Made by a program: the position numbers and the translations under genes
Notes under the pieces: generated by a model
What the model was told of the DNA's origin: nothing
Databases searched by the model: none
The model's input: the letters and a program-made list of their open reading frames with translations, nothing else
In this document: one piece after another, positions 36,956 to 46,200 of the stretch
How the letters are laid out: each line of letters begins with the position of its first letter
Numbering within the stretch: the first letter of the stretch is position 1
From: Bacteroidota bacterium
GTDB lineage: Bacteria; Bacteroidota; Ignavibacteria; Kapaibacteriales; UBA2268
Reading direction: 5' to 3'
NCBI GenBank assembly: GCA_004322215.1
Contig: SCSM01000021.1
Location: 111,843 to 175,842, forward strand
DNA length: 64,000 bases

Positions 36956-37412
36956 CGTTTAAAACCTCGATTACATCGTTTATGTTAATCAAGCCACCTT
37001 TAATAACCTTAGCGAACACGCCTTCATCAGGCATTATACAATTTCCCGCCGATTCATAAATTGCACATCTGTTATGACACTCCTTACCGATTTGAGTAAC
37101 TTCAAGTACTGAATCATTGCCTATTTTAATTTGAGTGCCGATTGTAATCCCCCGGTAATTAATCGCTAAAGTTGTTATATTTTCTGCAAAGATACCGGGT
37201 CTCAATTTAATGGAAGTATTGGCTTTCATCTTTTCTATACTTTCATTAGCAAGCAGTGAAATCTGTCTGTGACTGCCATCAGCGTGAACGTCTCCTTCAA
37301 TACCACGATTTGCAATCAGCAATGCTGAATTGACATTCGATTTGGGAATGCCTCTCTTTTTACTGATTGAAATAGCAGCAATCGTACCTTTATTTTTTTC
37401 TGTATTCACCAC
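36948..37412 (-). CDS. MOSC-domain protein
   Basis: A 154-residue MOSC domain, a sulfur-carrier fold found in molybdenum cofactor sulfurases. Visible: NRGIEGDVHADGSHRQISLL, the family word ALNYRG-like AINYRGITIGT, the Cys stretch GKECHNRCAIYESAGNCIMP and the terminal GVFAKVIKGGLINI. Standing alone within a moa/moe operon it probably handles sulfur or cofactor maturation. A GTG start is used. It overlaps moaC by 23 bases and moeA by 8. Confidence 0.88.
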   Translation of the reverse strand: MVNTEKNKGTIAAISISKKRGIPKSNVNSALLIANRGIEGDVHADGSHRQISLLANESIEKMKANTSIKLRPGIFAENITTLAINYRGITIGTQIKIGNDSVLEVTQIGKECHNRCAIYESAGNCIMPDEGVFAKVIKGGLININDVIEVLNDE

Positions 37413-37872
37413 TTTTACCGCCTGTTTTTGAGATTAATTCAATTTCCCCAATCACTATGGATTTATCAACACCCTTACACATATCATAAATTGTCAATGC
37501 AGCAATTGAAACAGCAGTCAGTGCTTCCATTTCGACACCGGTTGTACTTTCAGTTTTAACTTCAGAAATAATTTCTATGCTATTTTTATCATCAATAAAT
37601 ATAAAATTTAAATCTATATTACTGATAAAAATATTATGACATAACGGAATCAAATAAGAAGTTTTTTTTGCAGCTTGTATTCCTGCTATCTTTGCAACAG
37701 CCAATACATCTCCCTTGCTTATATTATTTTCTATAACAGCTTTGTATGTTTTTTCACCAAGTTTAACAATTCCACTTGCTATGGCTGTTCTTAAAGTAAT
37801 TTTCTTACCGGAAACATCAACCATCTTCGATTTTCCATTATTATCAATATGTGTCAATTTTTTCTTTTTCAT
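37390..37872 (-). CDS. moaC: Cyclic pyranopterin monophosphate synthase MoaC
   Basis: MoaC, 160 residues, completes cyclic pyranopterin monophosphate together with MoaA. Family words: LTHIDNNGKSKMVDVSGK, IAGIQAAKKTSYLIPLCHN, and [23 protein letters not shown], followed by SKTGGKSG. Length and motifs are standard. It is 32 bp downstream of moaA; that gap carries two 7-bp ACTTAAC/ACTCAAC units. Confidence 0.96.
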   Translation of the reverse strand: MKKKKLTHIDNNGKSKMVDVSGKKITLRTAIASGIVKLGEKTYKAVIENNISKGDVLAVAKIAGIQAAKKTSYLIPLCHNIFISNIDLNFIFIDDKNSIEIISEVKTESTTGVEMEALTAVSIAALTIYDMCKGVDKSIVIGEIELISKTGGKSGEYRKK

Positions 37873-37882
37873 TATAATTTCA

Positions 37883-37896
37883 ACTTAACACTCAAC
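37883..37896. repeat. Two 7-bp repeat units between moaA and moaC
   Basis: ACTTAAC and ACTCAAC on the plus strand, followed by the partial unit ACTTTTG. This is the same heptamer family as the tract inside moeA, in the opposite orientation. Confidence 0.6.
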
Positions 37897-37904
37897 ACTT
37901 TTGA

Positions 37905-38903
37905 TTATCCTCCTACTGAAATAATATTATTATTCTTTAATTTTATTAATTCTTCAATATTGGGATGTGCATAATCTTTTTCAACCAACGCTTTTATAAT
38001 TGATTCAGCAATTCGTTCATCTGAATAATCATTTCTCAACATATCTTTCAATTCTAATTCTGTCTTATTTGGTGAAAACAGACATAATTTCAATTTACCT
38101 TCTGCAGTAATTCTCAACCTATTGCATAGCCCACAGAAATGGTCTGAGATTGGGCTAATGAAACTTATTAATGCTTTAGAATCTTTAATCCTGTAATCCA
38201 TAGCTACCGACTCTTCATTTTTATTATTCGGAATCAATTCATAATACTGTGAAATTTTAGTCATCAATTCCTGCGATGAAATAAATCCGACTTTATCATA
38301 TCCATTATTTGAAAATGGCATATATTCTATGAATCTTATATTTCTACCTGTTTTATTCGAGTAATCAATGAAATCATCAATTTCATCATCATTGACATTT
38401 TTAATTATAACGGTATTGATTTTAATATTACTGAAACCTGCATTTTCAGCATCAACGATTGCATCGAGTACATTATGTAATTGATTTTTACCGGTAATTA
38501 ATTCATATCTTTTCGGATTGAGCGAATCTAAGCTGAAATTAATTCTATCGAGACCATGGCCTTTTAAATTTTTAAAATTTCCATTAATGAGTAATCCATT
38601 TGTCGTTACAGACAGTTCGAATTGATATTCATTTTTAAGTATTGTTAATTCTTCGATTAATTCAATTATATTTTTTCTTGCAAACGGTTCACCGCCTGTA
38701 AGACGCACTTTATTAAATTCAAACTTTTTAACAAAGATACTTACTAATCTTATAATTTCACGGTTTGTTAAAAAATTACTGTAAGGCACCATTTCCTTTT
38801 CGAAAGAGACTGGATTACAGTAAACACAATTCAAATTACATCGGTCAGTAACAGATAACCTCAGGTAATTATGCAAACGGTTGTATTTATCAATTAATTT
38901 CAA
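37905..38903 (-). CDS. moaA: GTP 3',8-cyclase MoaA (radical SAM)
   Basis: MoaA, 332 residues, first enzyme of molybdenum cofactor synthesis. The N-terminal radical SAM cluster is CNLNCVYC (Cys22, 26, 29) and the C-terminal cluster uses Cys257, Cys260 and Cys274 (CGLCNRLRITAEGKLKLC). KVRLTGGEPFARKNI, NFSLDSLNP and the double-Gly C terminus (VGG) are also as expected. A TTG start is used at 38903. It is the first gene of the moaA-moaC-MOSC-moeA-mobA operon; no moaD, moaE or molybdoenzyme gene is in the window. Confidence 0.96.
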   Translation of the reverse strand: MKLIDKYNRLHNYLRLSVTDRCNLNCVYCNPVSFEKEMVPYSNFLTNREIIRLVSIFVKKFEFNKVRLTGGEPFARKNIIELIEELTILKNEYQFELSVTTNGLLINGNFKNLKGHGLDRINFSLDSLNPKRYELITGKNQLHNVLDAIVDAENAGFSNIKINTVIIKNVNDDEIDDFIDYSNKTGRNIRFIEYMPFSNNGYDKVGFISSQELMTKISQYYELIPNNKNEESVAMDYRIKDSKALISFISPISDHFCGLCNRLRITAEGKLKLCLFSPNKTELELKDMLRNDYSDERIAESIIKALVEKDYAHPNIEELIKLKNNNIISVGG

Positions 38904-39103
38904 TTATTATAAAATTATAAAAAATAAATTCATTTATTAATCAAATCAAAACTTATTATTTGATAGATTAAACAAATTAATATAGTTAATAAATAAGGAG
39001 AATACAAATTGTTTTTAAACTTTGAAATATCCCTGTGAATTTTAAAAAAAATATCTTAAATTTATTTTACATTAAATAACAATTAATAAAATAAGGAGGT
39101 TCT

Positions 39104-40363
39104 ATGGTTATACGTTTACTCCGTCAGTTGAATCTTTTTGTCATTATTTTAATTTCAGCAACTGCATTCCCAATAATGTCACAATCGCATAAATCATTAG
39201 CAGATGACCCTACTCCACCTGCAAATCCGGTAAGATTGGTGTTTATTCATCATTCTACCGGTGGTAACTGGTTAGCCGATGGCTGGGGTGGGCTTGGCAG
39301 AGAGTTAAGTCAAAATAATTATTATATCAGCGATGTATGTTATGGTTGGGGAAAAAATGGTATAGGAGACAAAACCGATTTGGGACACTGGTGGGAATGG
39401 TTCCGGGACCAGGAAAATTCTACCGGATATCTCGAAGACCTTTACTCAGTTGACCAGATGGACGGACAATTTGGCGAATATACAAGACTTCCACAAAATC
39501 CGGGAGGTGAAAATATTATTGTTATGTTTAAATCCTGCTTCCCGAATTCCAGGTTATTAGGCAACCAAAATGACCCCATTCCATCAATTGAGAACAATCC
39601 TATGAAAGGCCAAAGTGAGGGTTCTGAAAGTTACACAATAGCAAATGCAAAAGGGATTTACATAGACCTACTCGAATATTTCAAAACAAGAAATGATAAG
39701 CTATTCATTGTTATTACAGCGCCACCATTAATGGATGGCACTTATGCCGATAACGCAAGGTCACTGAATCAATGGCTTGTGAACGATTGGCTGGCAAATT
39801 ATCCTTTAAAAAATGTTTTTGTTTTCGATTTTTATAATTGTCTCACAACCAACGGCGGAAATTTTGAAATTAACGACCTTGGGAGTATAAACGGTAATCA
39901 TCACAGGTGGTGGAACGGTGCTATTCAGCATGTCTTCAACGGGAGCAGCAATACTAATGCATACCCAAGTGATAATGGCAATGATGACCATCCGAATCCA
40001 GCTGGAAATAAAAAAACCACTGCCGAATATGTTCCATTGCTGAATGTTGCTTATAATAGGTGGAAAGAATCCATTACCGATGTCGATGAATTAATAAGCA
40101 TTGATGATTCACCCGCTTTTTCAATATTACCGAATCCGGTTAGTGAAAATTTCCTGATTAATTATCAATTACCAGGTAATTCATATTTGAGAATCGAAAT
40201 AATAAATGTATTGGGAAAATTGATTGAAAAATTTAATTACGAGACAGTGTCTCAGTCAGGGTGCATGAGTTATAATTGTTCACAATTAAACAATGGAGAA
40301 TATTTCCTGAAATTCAGTACAAAATGGGGGATTAAATCACTTCCTTTTATTATTTGTAAATGA
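39104..40363 (+). CDS. SGNH-hydrolase-like secreted protein with T9SS sorting domain
   Basis: A 419-residue exported protein. After a signal peptide (LFVIILISATAFPIMSQ) comes a domain opening LVFIHHSTGGNWLADGWGG and ending DDHPNPAGNKKTTAEYV, which resembles SGNH/GDSL-type esterases with a Ser in the first block and a D-x-H-P near the end; in between are GENIIVMFKSCFPNS and LFIVITAPP. The C terminus is a T9SS type A domain (SILPNPVSENFLINYQL ... LPFIICK). A strong AAGGAGGT site precedes the ATG. Substrate unknown; surface carbohydrate or ester hydrolysis is a guess. Confidence 0.65.
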   Translation: MVIRLLRQLNLFVIILISATAFPIMSQSHKSLADDPTPPANPVRLVFIHHSTGGNWLADGWGGLGRELSQNNYYISDVCYGWGKNGIGDKTDLGHWWEWFRDQENSTGYLEDLYSVDQMDGQFGEYTRLPQNPGGENIIVMFKSCFPNSRLLGNQNDPIPSIENNPMKGQSEGSESYTIANAKGIYIDLLEYFKTRNDKLFIVITAPPLMDGTYADNARSLNQWLVNDWLANYPLKNVFVFDFYNCLTTNGGNFEINDLGSINGNHHRWWNGAIQHVFNGSSNTNAYPSDNGNDDHPNPAGNKKTTAEYVPLLNVAYNRWKESITDVDELISIDDSPAFSILPNPVSENFLINYQLPGNSYLRIEIINVLGKLIEKFNYETVSQSGCMSYNCSQLNNGEYFLKFSTKWGIKSLPFIICK

Positions 40364-40569
40364 AAGTTGAGCCGAACTTGATTGTAAAAATTTAATTAAG
40401 TGGTGAATTACATAAAATCAAGACGATAAATAAGTACTTTAAAATTGAAACTTAAGACATTAATTCTGAGGCATTGAATTTTTGACAAAGGAATTAAGCT
40501 TTTTGAATAATTTTAAGTTTGTGATATCTTCTAAGCAAAGTTTAATATTGAATAATTAATTCATTAATT

Positions 40570-42165
40570 TTAATCATTAATTAATTCCATTTTCCTTTTC
40601 AGATTTGGCAGGAATTTTTTCATATTATTAATTAATTGTATTTCTTTTATACTGTCCCTGACATAGAATGAAACAATAGAATCCCCGCAAATATAATTGT
40701 CTTTCATAGACCATCGAAATACTCTCTTCCATTTTTGTGGTAGTTTGCAGGTATCTTCGAACCATGAGTCATAAATAATAGCTAAATTAATTGAATCCTT
40801 GTTTAAAAGAGAGTCAATAATTTTTGTATTAAATTTTTTATTAATTCTATACTTAGCTACGTCCATATTAGCTAATCCGAGTAAATCTAAAGGTTTTATA
40901 TTACTTTTATAACAAATCAAACCTAAATCATTTAAAGCCACATTCTCATTGTTATAATAATTGTGAATGAAAGAAGCAATCTGGTATTGCTGGCAATAAA
41001 TATTATGTGTTGCTTTAATAATATAGTAATTTGATTTATATGTTCTGTTAGTCAGAGCAATTAAAATCATAGTCATTATCAATAATGCAAAAATTTTAAT
41101 TTTAATATTTTTTCTATAATTTTTTATAATTATATGATAAGCATCTGGAAGTATTATCCCAAATATCATAATACCGGAAAAAACCAGGTATGCTTCATAC
41201 CTGAAAAACCATACTGTCTTTGCAAAAGCTAAATGCAATAAAGTAGTAAGTAAAAAAATCATAATAATAGTTTTGCTTTTCATATTATTATTATCAGAAT
41301 TCCGTTTTATTAAAAACAAGTAAAATATACAGCCAATAACTAATATATCAAGATGAGGCACATGATATATATTCATAATAAAAGATTTGCCAATCTTTAT
41401 GAATGAAGAAGTAAATGAATTTTGAATTTCTGTTTTTAATAAAATAGAGTTTGGAAAAAAATACCAGCCATTAATCACATATAAGATACCTAATACAGCT
41501 AAAGGAAAAATACCTGTAATTGCAGATTTTATACACAATGTATAATTCTTCTTTAAAAGTAATAGAAATGATACAACACCAATTAAGAAAATTGATTCAT
41601 ATCTGATTAAAGGCAGTAAAAAGGTTAAAATATAAAATATTTTTAATTGTTTGCCAGACTGATTCTTGTTATTAACTATTAATTCTGCAGAATTAAAAAT
41701 ATAAATTATGACGAATAATGACTGCCAAATATGTTCTAAGCCAGTAAATGTGAGAGATAAAATTGAAGAAGAAAAGATTGCAAAATTCAATACAATGAAT
41801 ACATATATTTTATTATTCAAATAATTTAATTTAACACTTATATACGCTAATAAAACAACTGACAAAATAATACATAAAATAAAAGGGAAATAATCATTGC
41901 TCCCCCAAATAATGTTCATTAAAGACAATACAGCAGACCAAGCCGGTGAAGAAGAAGCTGCAGTAAATTGGTATTGAGAAATACCAAAAACACCATGTTC
42001 TGCCAGGTTATTCGCAAGTGCAAGATGAATATAGGTGTCATCAAGAGGATAGATAAAATGGTTATCATTGTTCCAGTAGCTTAATAAAAATATAATAAAT
42101 ACGAATAGCAGATATAACAGTATGATAGTGAAGGTTAACGAGTGTTTTTTCAATAATATTTTCAT
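40570..42165 (-). CDS. GT-C-fold-like polytopic membrane protein
   Basis: A 531-residue membrane protein with ten or more transmembrane helices. After the first helix comes the acidic motif YPLDDTYIHLALANNLAEHGV with FTAASSSPAWS, the D-D/E-x arrangement of GT-C lipid-linked sugar transferases (ArnT/PMT-like). The C-terminal soluble domain contains NDLGLICYKSNIKPLDLLGLANMDVAKYR, also seen in such glycosyltransferases. Probably adds a sugar from a polyprenyl carrier to an envelope component. It stands alone; no other glycan genes are near. Confidence 0.65.
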   Translation of the reverse strand: MKILLKKHSLTFTIILLYLLFVFIIFLLSYWNNDNHFIYPLDDTYIHLALANNLAEHGVFGISQYQFTAASSSPAWSAVLSLMNIIWGSNDYFPFILCIILSVVLLAYISVKLNYLNNKIYVFIVLNFAIFSSSILSLTFTGLEHIWQSLFVIIYIFNSAELIVNNKNQSGKQLKIFYILTFLLPLIRYESIFLIGVVSFLLLLKKNYTLCIKSAITGIFPLAVLGILYVINGWYFFPNSILLKTEIQNSFTSSFIKIGKSFIMNIYHVPHLDILVIGCIFYLFLIKRNSDNNNMKSKTIIMIFLLTTLLHLAFAKTVWFFRYEAYLVFSGIMIFGIILPDAYHIIIKNYRKNIKIKIFALLIMTMILIALTNRTYKSNYYIIKATHNIYCQQYQIASFIHNYYNNENVALNDLGLICYKSNIKPLDLLGLANMDVAKYRINKKFNTKIIDSLLNKDSINLAIIYDSWFEDTCKLPQKWKRVFRWSMKDNYICGDSIVSFYVRDSIKEIQLINNMKKFLPNLKRKMELIND

Positions 42166-42395
42166 TTACTTTAATCTGATTTAATTCAAGTCAGTACAGG
42201 GAAATAATCATTGTAACTAAGTTTATACTACACTTGCAAAAATAAATATTTTAAATAAAAAAATCATTTTCATAAAGGTTCAGGTTTTTAAATTTTTCAT
42301 CCAAAAATCTAACATAGTTAAATGATAATTTAAAATTCAAGAAAATATAATTATTAATTGAGAGTTAATTTATTTGTGATAACATAATCATAAAG

Positions 42396-42470
42396 TCGGG
42401 GTGAGAGGATTCGAACCTCCGACTTCCTGGTCCCAAACCAGGCGCGCTAACCGGACTGCGCCACACCCCG
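42396..42470 (-). tRNA. tRNA-Pro (anticodon TGG)
   Basis: Minus-strand cloverleaf: acceptor CGGGGTG with CACCCCG and discriminator A, anticodon loop TTTGGGA within CCTGG/CCAGG, T-arm GGAGG-TTCGAAT-CCTCT. Anticodon TGG reads CCA. No CCA tail is encoded. Confidence 0.95.
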
Positions 42471-42522
42471 TCATTTTTTGGGATTACAAAAATGCACAAT
42501 TTTAACGATAAAATCAAGTAGT

Positions 42523-43563
42523 TTAATCTTTGGAAGTTAACATTGCAATTCGTTTGTCTCTTCTGTTCTTTGCCAGTTCGCGCAGGTCAACAATGCGGTC
42601 TGCTTCATCAACAATTTCTACTCCGAGAATTGTTTCCAGTACATCTTCCATTGTTAGCAATCCCTCGACACCTCCATACTCATCAACAACAACAAACAGA
42701 TGTTGTCTCGCTTCGAGAAATTTTTCGAGTGCTTTGTCCAACTCTGCATTTTCCGGAATGAAATGTACTTTACGCACATAATCCCTGAGTTTATTTGATG
42801 TATTCCCGTTATATGCTGCATAAAGCAAATCCTTTGACATTACATAACCTACAACACCATCATCCAGAGACTCACCTTCCCAAATTGGAAACCGTGAATA
42901 AATGCGGATTTCCGGGAGATTGGCAATTTCTCCGACTGTTTTATCAGCTTCACAACTGAATACGACAATACGTGGAGTCATAACATCGGTAACAAGAACT
43001 TCGCTGAAATTCATAATATTTTTCAATATGCGGTATTCATCTGTGTCAATTGAACCCTCTTCACGGGCGGATTCAACAAGTGCGGACAATTCTTCGCGTG
43101 ATGCTTCCTCACTTGTTTTACCTCCTATATTGGTAATTATATATTTTGTAATTTTTGTCAATGGATTGGAAATAATAGCCAATAAATATAATATTGATGA
43201 TAAGGGTATTGCTAAATTGTCAGCCCAGCGTCTTCCCAATGCATAAAACAATGTTCTCGTGAATATCACCAAATTGAAAATTAGAATGAAACCAAGAATA
43301 AAATATATCCAGTTAGGATAATATTTCTGTATTGCCAGACCAATTAATATAAATGAAATTGTATAGAAGAGAATTTCAATTATGAAATAACCGCCAACGA
43401 TGTTCTCGATATGATTCCTTAGAAAATGAAGTCGGTAAAATGGCTTTTCTTTTTTACCGATAACATCATTTAGTTTTTCCTGAGATAATGAAGATAAAAT
43501 TGCAGAAACGGATGCTGCAAATGCTCCAATTATAATTGAAGCGGCAATGAGTAAAAATTCCAT
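42523..43563 (-). CDS. CNNM/HlyC-CorC family membrane protein with CBS pair
   Basis: A 346-residue protein: an N-terminal CNNM (DUF21) membrane domain (AASIIIGAFAASVSAILSSLSQEKL and several helices to about residue 150), an acidic helix (EEASREELSALVESAREEGSID) and a CBS pair (about 190-325) with MTPRIVVFS and VVDEYGGVEGLLTMEDVLETILG. The C-terminal CorC_HlyC domain found in longer members is missing, so it is the shorter type. CNNM proteins mediate Mg2+/Co2+ transport, regulated through the CBS domains. The gene is followed by tRNA-Pro. Confidence 0.92.
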   Translation of the reverse strand: MEFLLIAASIIIGAFAASVSAILSSLSQEKLNDVIGKKEKPFYRLHFLRNHIENIVGGYFIIEILFYTISFILIGLAIQKYYPNWIYFILGFILIFNLVIFTRTLFYALGRRWADNLAIPLSSILYLLAIISNPLTKITKYIITNIGGKTSEEASREELSALVESAREEGSIDTDEYRILKNIMNFSEVLVTDVMTPRIVVFSCEADKTVGEIANLPEIRIYSRFPIWEGESLDDGVVGYVMSKDLLYAAYNGNTSNKLRDYVRKVHFIPENAELDKALEKFLEARQHLFVVVDEYGGVEGLLTMEDVLETILGVEIVDEADRIVDLRELAKNRRDKRIAMLTSKD

Positions 43564-43649
43564 TTAAAAGAGTAATAACCCTCTATTGTTTAACATAATA
43601 ATTAAATATACGAAATTATGATAATAAAAATTGTGTTTTGTATGCACAG

Positions 43650-44285
43650 CTATTTAACTTGTTGTTTTATCAATAGACTCGTATTAAAGAACAATTCAAT
43701 AGAATCCTTCGTTTCCGGGTCAACTGCCTTGAAAACATCTATCGGTTCACCGTTATTATTTGTGAAAGTTTTTTCAATAACCTTGAGCTTATAAATAAAA
43801 ATGAAAAAATATTCCTCATTTGAATTTATTATAAGAAACGCAGATTCTTTTGATTTGCCATCTCCTGATTCAACAATCGAATTAAGCAGCCGGTCCATGA
43901 TAAATTCATGGTAATATGCATTGACACTATCGCCTAAAGCTGAAAATGCATAATAACATGTATAATGTGCATACATATCCACAAATTCCTGTTTTAATAT
44001 CGAATCTGCAAGAGTAACAGCATTTTTATATTCTTTGCTGTTCAGGTTTTGTATCATTTTTTTTCGCAGTGAATCGAGTGCGGGATTTAACGGCTTATAG
44101 TCTCTTGTTTTTGTAAAACTCATCCTGAAATCAAAATAGTTAATTTCCATATCCCCTTTTTTTAACCTTTTTAACAGGTATTCGTATTTAGGCAGCTTTG
44201 AGAAATCCGGCTTTTTTGTTTGTTCTGCGAATGATATTGATATAAATATAAAAATTAGTGTTAGAATTATACCGAGTACTTTCAT
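43650..44285 (-). CDS. DUF4919-domain secreted protein
   Basis: A 211-residue protein with a signal peptide (VLGIILTLIFIFISISFA) and the DUF4919-type start YEYLLKRLKKGDMEINYFDFRMSFTKTRDYKPLNP. The rest looks helical, with AYYAFSALGDSVNAYYHEFIMDRLL and a beta end (FEVIEKTFTNN-like). The family occurs in Bacteroidetes and has no known function. Confidence 0.7.
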   Translation of the reverse strand: MKVLGIILTLIFIFISISFAEQTKKPDFSKLPKYEYLLKRLKKGDMEINYFDFRMSFTKTRDYKPLNPALDSLRKKMIQNLNSKEYKNAVTLADSILKQEFVDMYAHYTCYYAFSALGDSVNAYYHEFIMDRLLNSIVESGDGKSKESAFLIINSNEEYFFIFIYKLKVIEKTFTNNNGEPIDVFKAVDPETKDSIELFFNTSLLIKQQVK

Positions 44286-44768
44286 TTTATTTCTTTTTAA
44301 TTAATAAATAATTTTCTTCCTATATGAATTAGATTAATAATAAATTATTAAAAGCAATTTCAAAAATATAAAATTATGTGCTAACACATAAATTAAATTT
44401 TATATTATTCATTTAAATAAAAATTAAATTTAACCGTTATTGGAACATTGTTCATTTGAGAAATTCCCATTTTAGAACAAATTCATGTGATTTTACGTAT
44501 AACACTTATTTGTAACAATTGAATAATCATATTAAATAATTGAAATCAATAAAGTGTAAATATAAAACACATTTATTGTTTATTTAAATATGGATTCATC
44601 AATAAATTGATATTAAAGAGAATAATTGTTAAAGTATTTTTTTTAAAAATATGTATTGTTAGCGATGAGAATCGTTTCAATGAGAAATTAAATACTATAT
44701 AATAAGAACAAAAGGAATTAAGATAAATATAAGTAAGTATTAAGAACCAAAATGCGAGATGTTGTAAG
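44286..44768. other. Long non-coding spacer before the efflux pump operon
   Basis: About 480 bp of AT-rich DNA with no credible gene on either strand. An 11-bp perfect palindrome, GAACATTGTTC, lies at 44443-44453 and could be an operator, but it is more than 300 bp from the tolC start. No terminator hairpin or riboswitch is recognised. It probably holds two divergent promoters, one for each flanking gene. Confidence 0.4.
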
Positions 44769-46139
44769 ATGATTATCGAAAGACTATTTAAATTACTAAA
44801 ATTAAATATAATATTACTTTTAATAATAACCGGAAATAGTTTTGCTGCCGAGGCAAGAAAAATTTCACTCGATTCAGCATTATCAATTGCTGTAAAGAAT
44901 AACCATGATATTAATGCATCCAAATTGAATATTAATAAATCAAGAGCTATGGTTAATGAAGCAATCGGTTATGCGTTGCCAAATGTATCAATTAACGCAA
45001 ATTTTACAAGGAATATTAAAATACCTGTCATGTATCTGCCGGGAGTTTTTATAAATCAGCCAAATGTTGATTTCATTGGAGTTCAATTTGGTGCAAAAAA
45101 TAATTACCAGGCAATGCTTACAGTCAACCAGGTTCTTTTCAATTCAGGAGTGTTTACAGGCATCGGAACATCGAGGATATATGAAAATGCTTCTTATGAG
45201 ATGTATAAAGCATCAGTTTCAAAGATAATTCTCAGCACTAAGAAAGCATTTTACTGGGTATTGCTTGCCAAAGAATTTTGGAATACGATGAAAGTAAGTC
45301 TGGAAAAATCGCAGGATAATTTGAAAACTGTTTCGGCTGTATTTAATGAAGGATTGATTCCCGAATATGATTATATAAGGGCAAGAGTCGGTGTAGAAAA
45401 TCTGAAACCGCTCGTACTACAAGCCGAGTCAGGTTATATAAACTCCCTTAATTCTTTAAAAATGCTTATGGCAATCAATATAAGCGATAGCATAGAAATT
45501 GAAGGTGATTTAAAATCCTTTATAGATGATTTGAATTATTCTGAAGATGAATTATTAAATAAATCAATTCAAAATAATTATGATTTGAAAGCTCTCGATA
45601 TTCAAAAAAACGTTACTGAAGATATTATTACAATCAGGAAATCCGAATATTTCCCGACAATATCAGCTTTCTATAATTATATGTTCAATGGTGTATCGAA
45701 TTCTTTTGAATTTCAAAATTCCCAAAGCTCTTCTATCGGAATCAATTTATCACTGTCATTGTTCCAGGGACTACAATCATCAGCGAGGGTCGAACAGGCA
45801 AAGATTGATTATCTGACTTTGGAAGACAGGTATTCCCAGTTAAAAGATGTCTTACGGCTTCAAATAAAAGCAGCATTTCTCCAAATAACAACATCCAGGG
45901 AAAGAATGAAAGCACAGGATGAAAATGTTATTCAGGCAGAAAGGGGATATGAAATTTCGAGAATTAGATACAAAGAAGGTGTTGGGAGCCAGGTTGAAAT
46001 TAACGATGCAGACGTTGCCCTGACTCAAGCAAAAAACAACAGGTCTCAGTCTTTTTTTGATTATCTTTCGGCACGAGCCGATTTGGATAATCTAATTGGT
46101 AATGTAGATAACCGCTTTTTTAAAATTATAAAAGAGTAA
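44769..46139 (+). CDS. TolC-family outer-membrane efflux protein
   Basis: A 456-residue TolC-type channel with signal peptide (ILLLIITGNSFAAEA) and the two coiled-coil OEP repeats: SLDSALSIAVKNNHDINASKLNINKSR at the start and RGYEISRIRYKEGVGSQVEINDADVALTQAKNN near the end (both read in part). It is the outer-membrane exit duct of the tripartite pump encoded by the next two genes, 61 and 1362 bp downstream. Confidence 0.93.
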   Translation: MIIERLFKLLKLNIILLLIITGNSFAAEARKISLDSALSIAVKNNHDINASKLNINKSRAMVNEAIGYALPNVSINANFTRNIKIPVMYLPGVFINQPNVDFIGVQFGAKNNYQAMLTVNQVLFNSGVFTGIGTSRIYENASYEMYKASVSKIILSTKKAFYWVLLAKEFWNTMKVSLEKSQDNLKTVSAVFNEGLIPEYDYIRARVGVENLKPLVLQAESGYINSLNSLKMLMAINISDSIEIEGDLKSFIDDLNYSEDELLNKSIQNNYDLKALDIQKNVTEDIITIRKSEYFPTISAFYNYMFNGVSNSFEFQNSQSSSIGINLSLSLFQGLQSSARVEQAKIDYLTLEDRYSQLKDVLRLQIKAAFLQITTSRERMKAQDENVIQAERGYEISRIRYKEGVGSQVEINDADVALTQAKNNRSQSFFDYLSARADLDNLIGNVDNRFFKIIKE

Positions 46140-46200
46140 TTTATTTTTTATCTGGAAAATTTTATTAATAAGAAGTTTAATGATATCAAAGGAGATTGTC

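Noticed and set aside
39001..39040. Tiny leader ORF (TTG start after AAGGAG, 9 codons) upstream of the SGNH-like gene
   Set aside because: Too short to tell from chance; no attenuator hairpin or codon bias is seen.
38904..39103. Molybdenum cofactor riboswitch before moaA
   Set aside because: The spacer is AT-rich, and none of the conserved structured blocks of that riboswitch is present.
44443..44453. Palindrome GAACATTGTTC as an operator for the efflux pump
   Set aside because: It is over 300 bp from the tolC start, and one short palindrome in AT-rich DNA is expected by chance.
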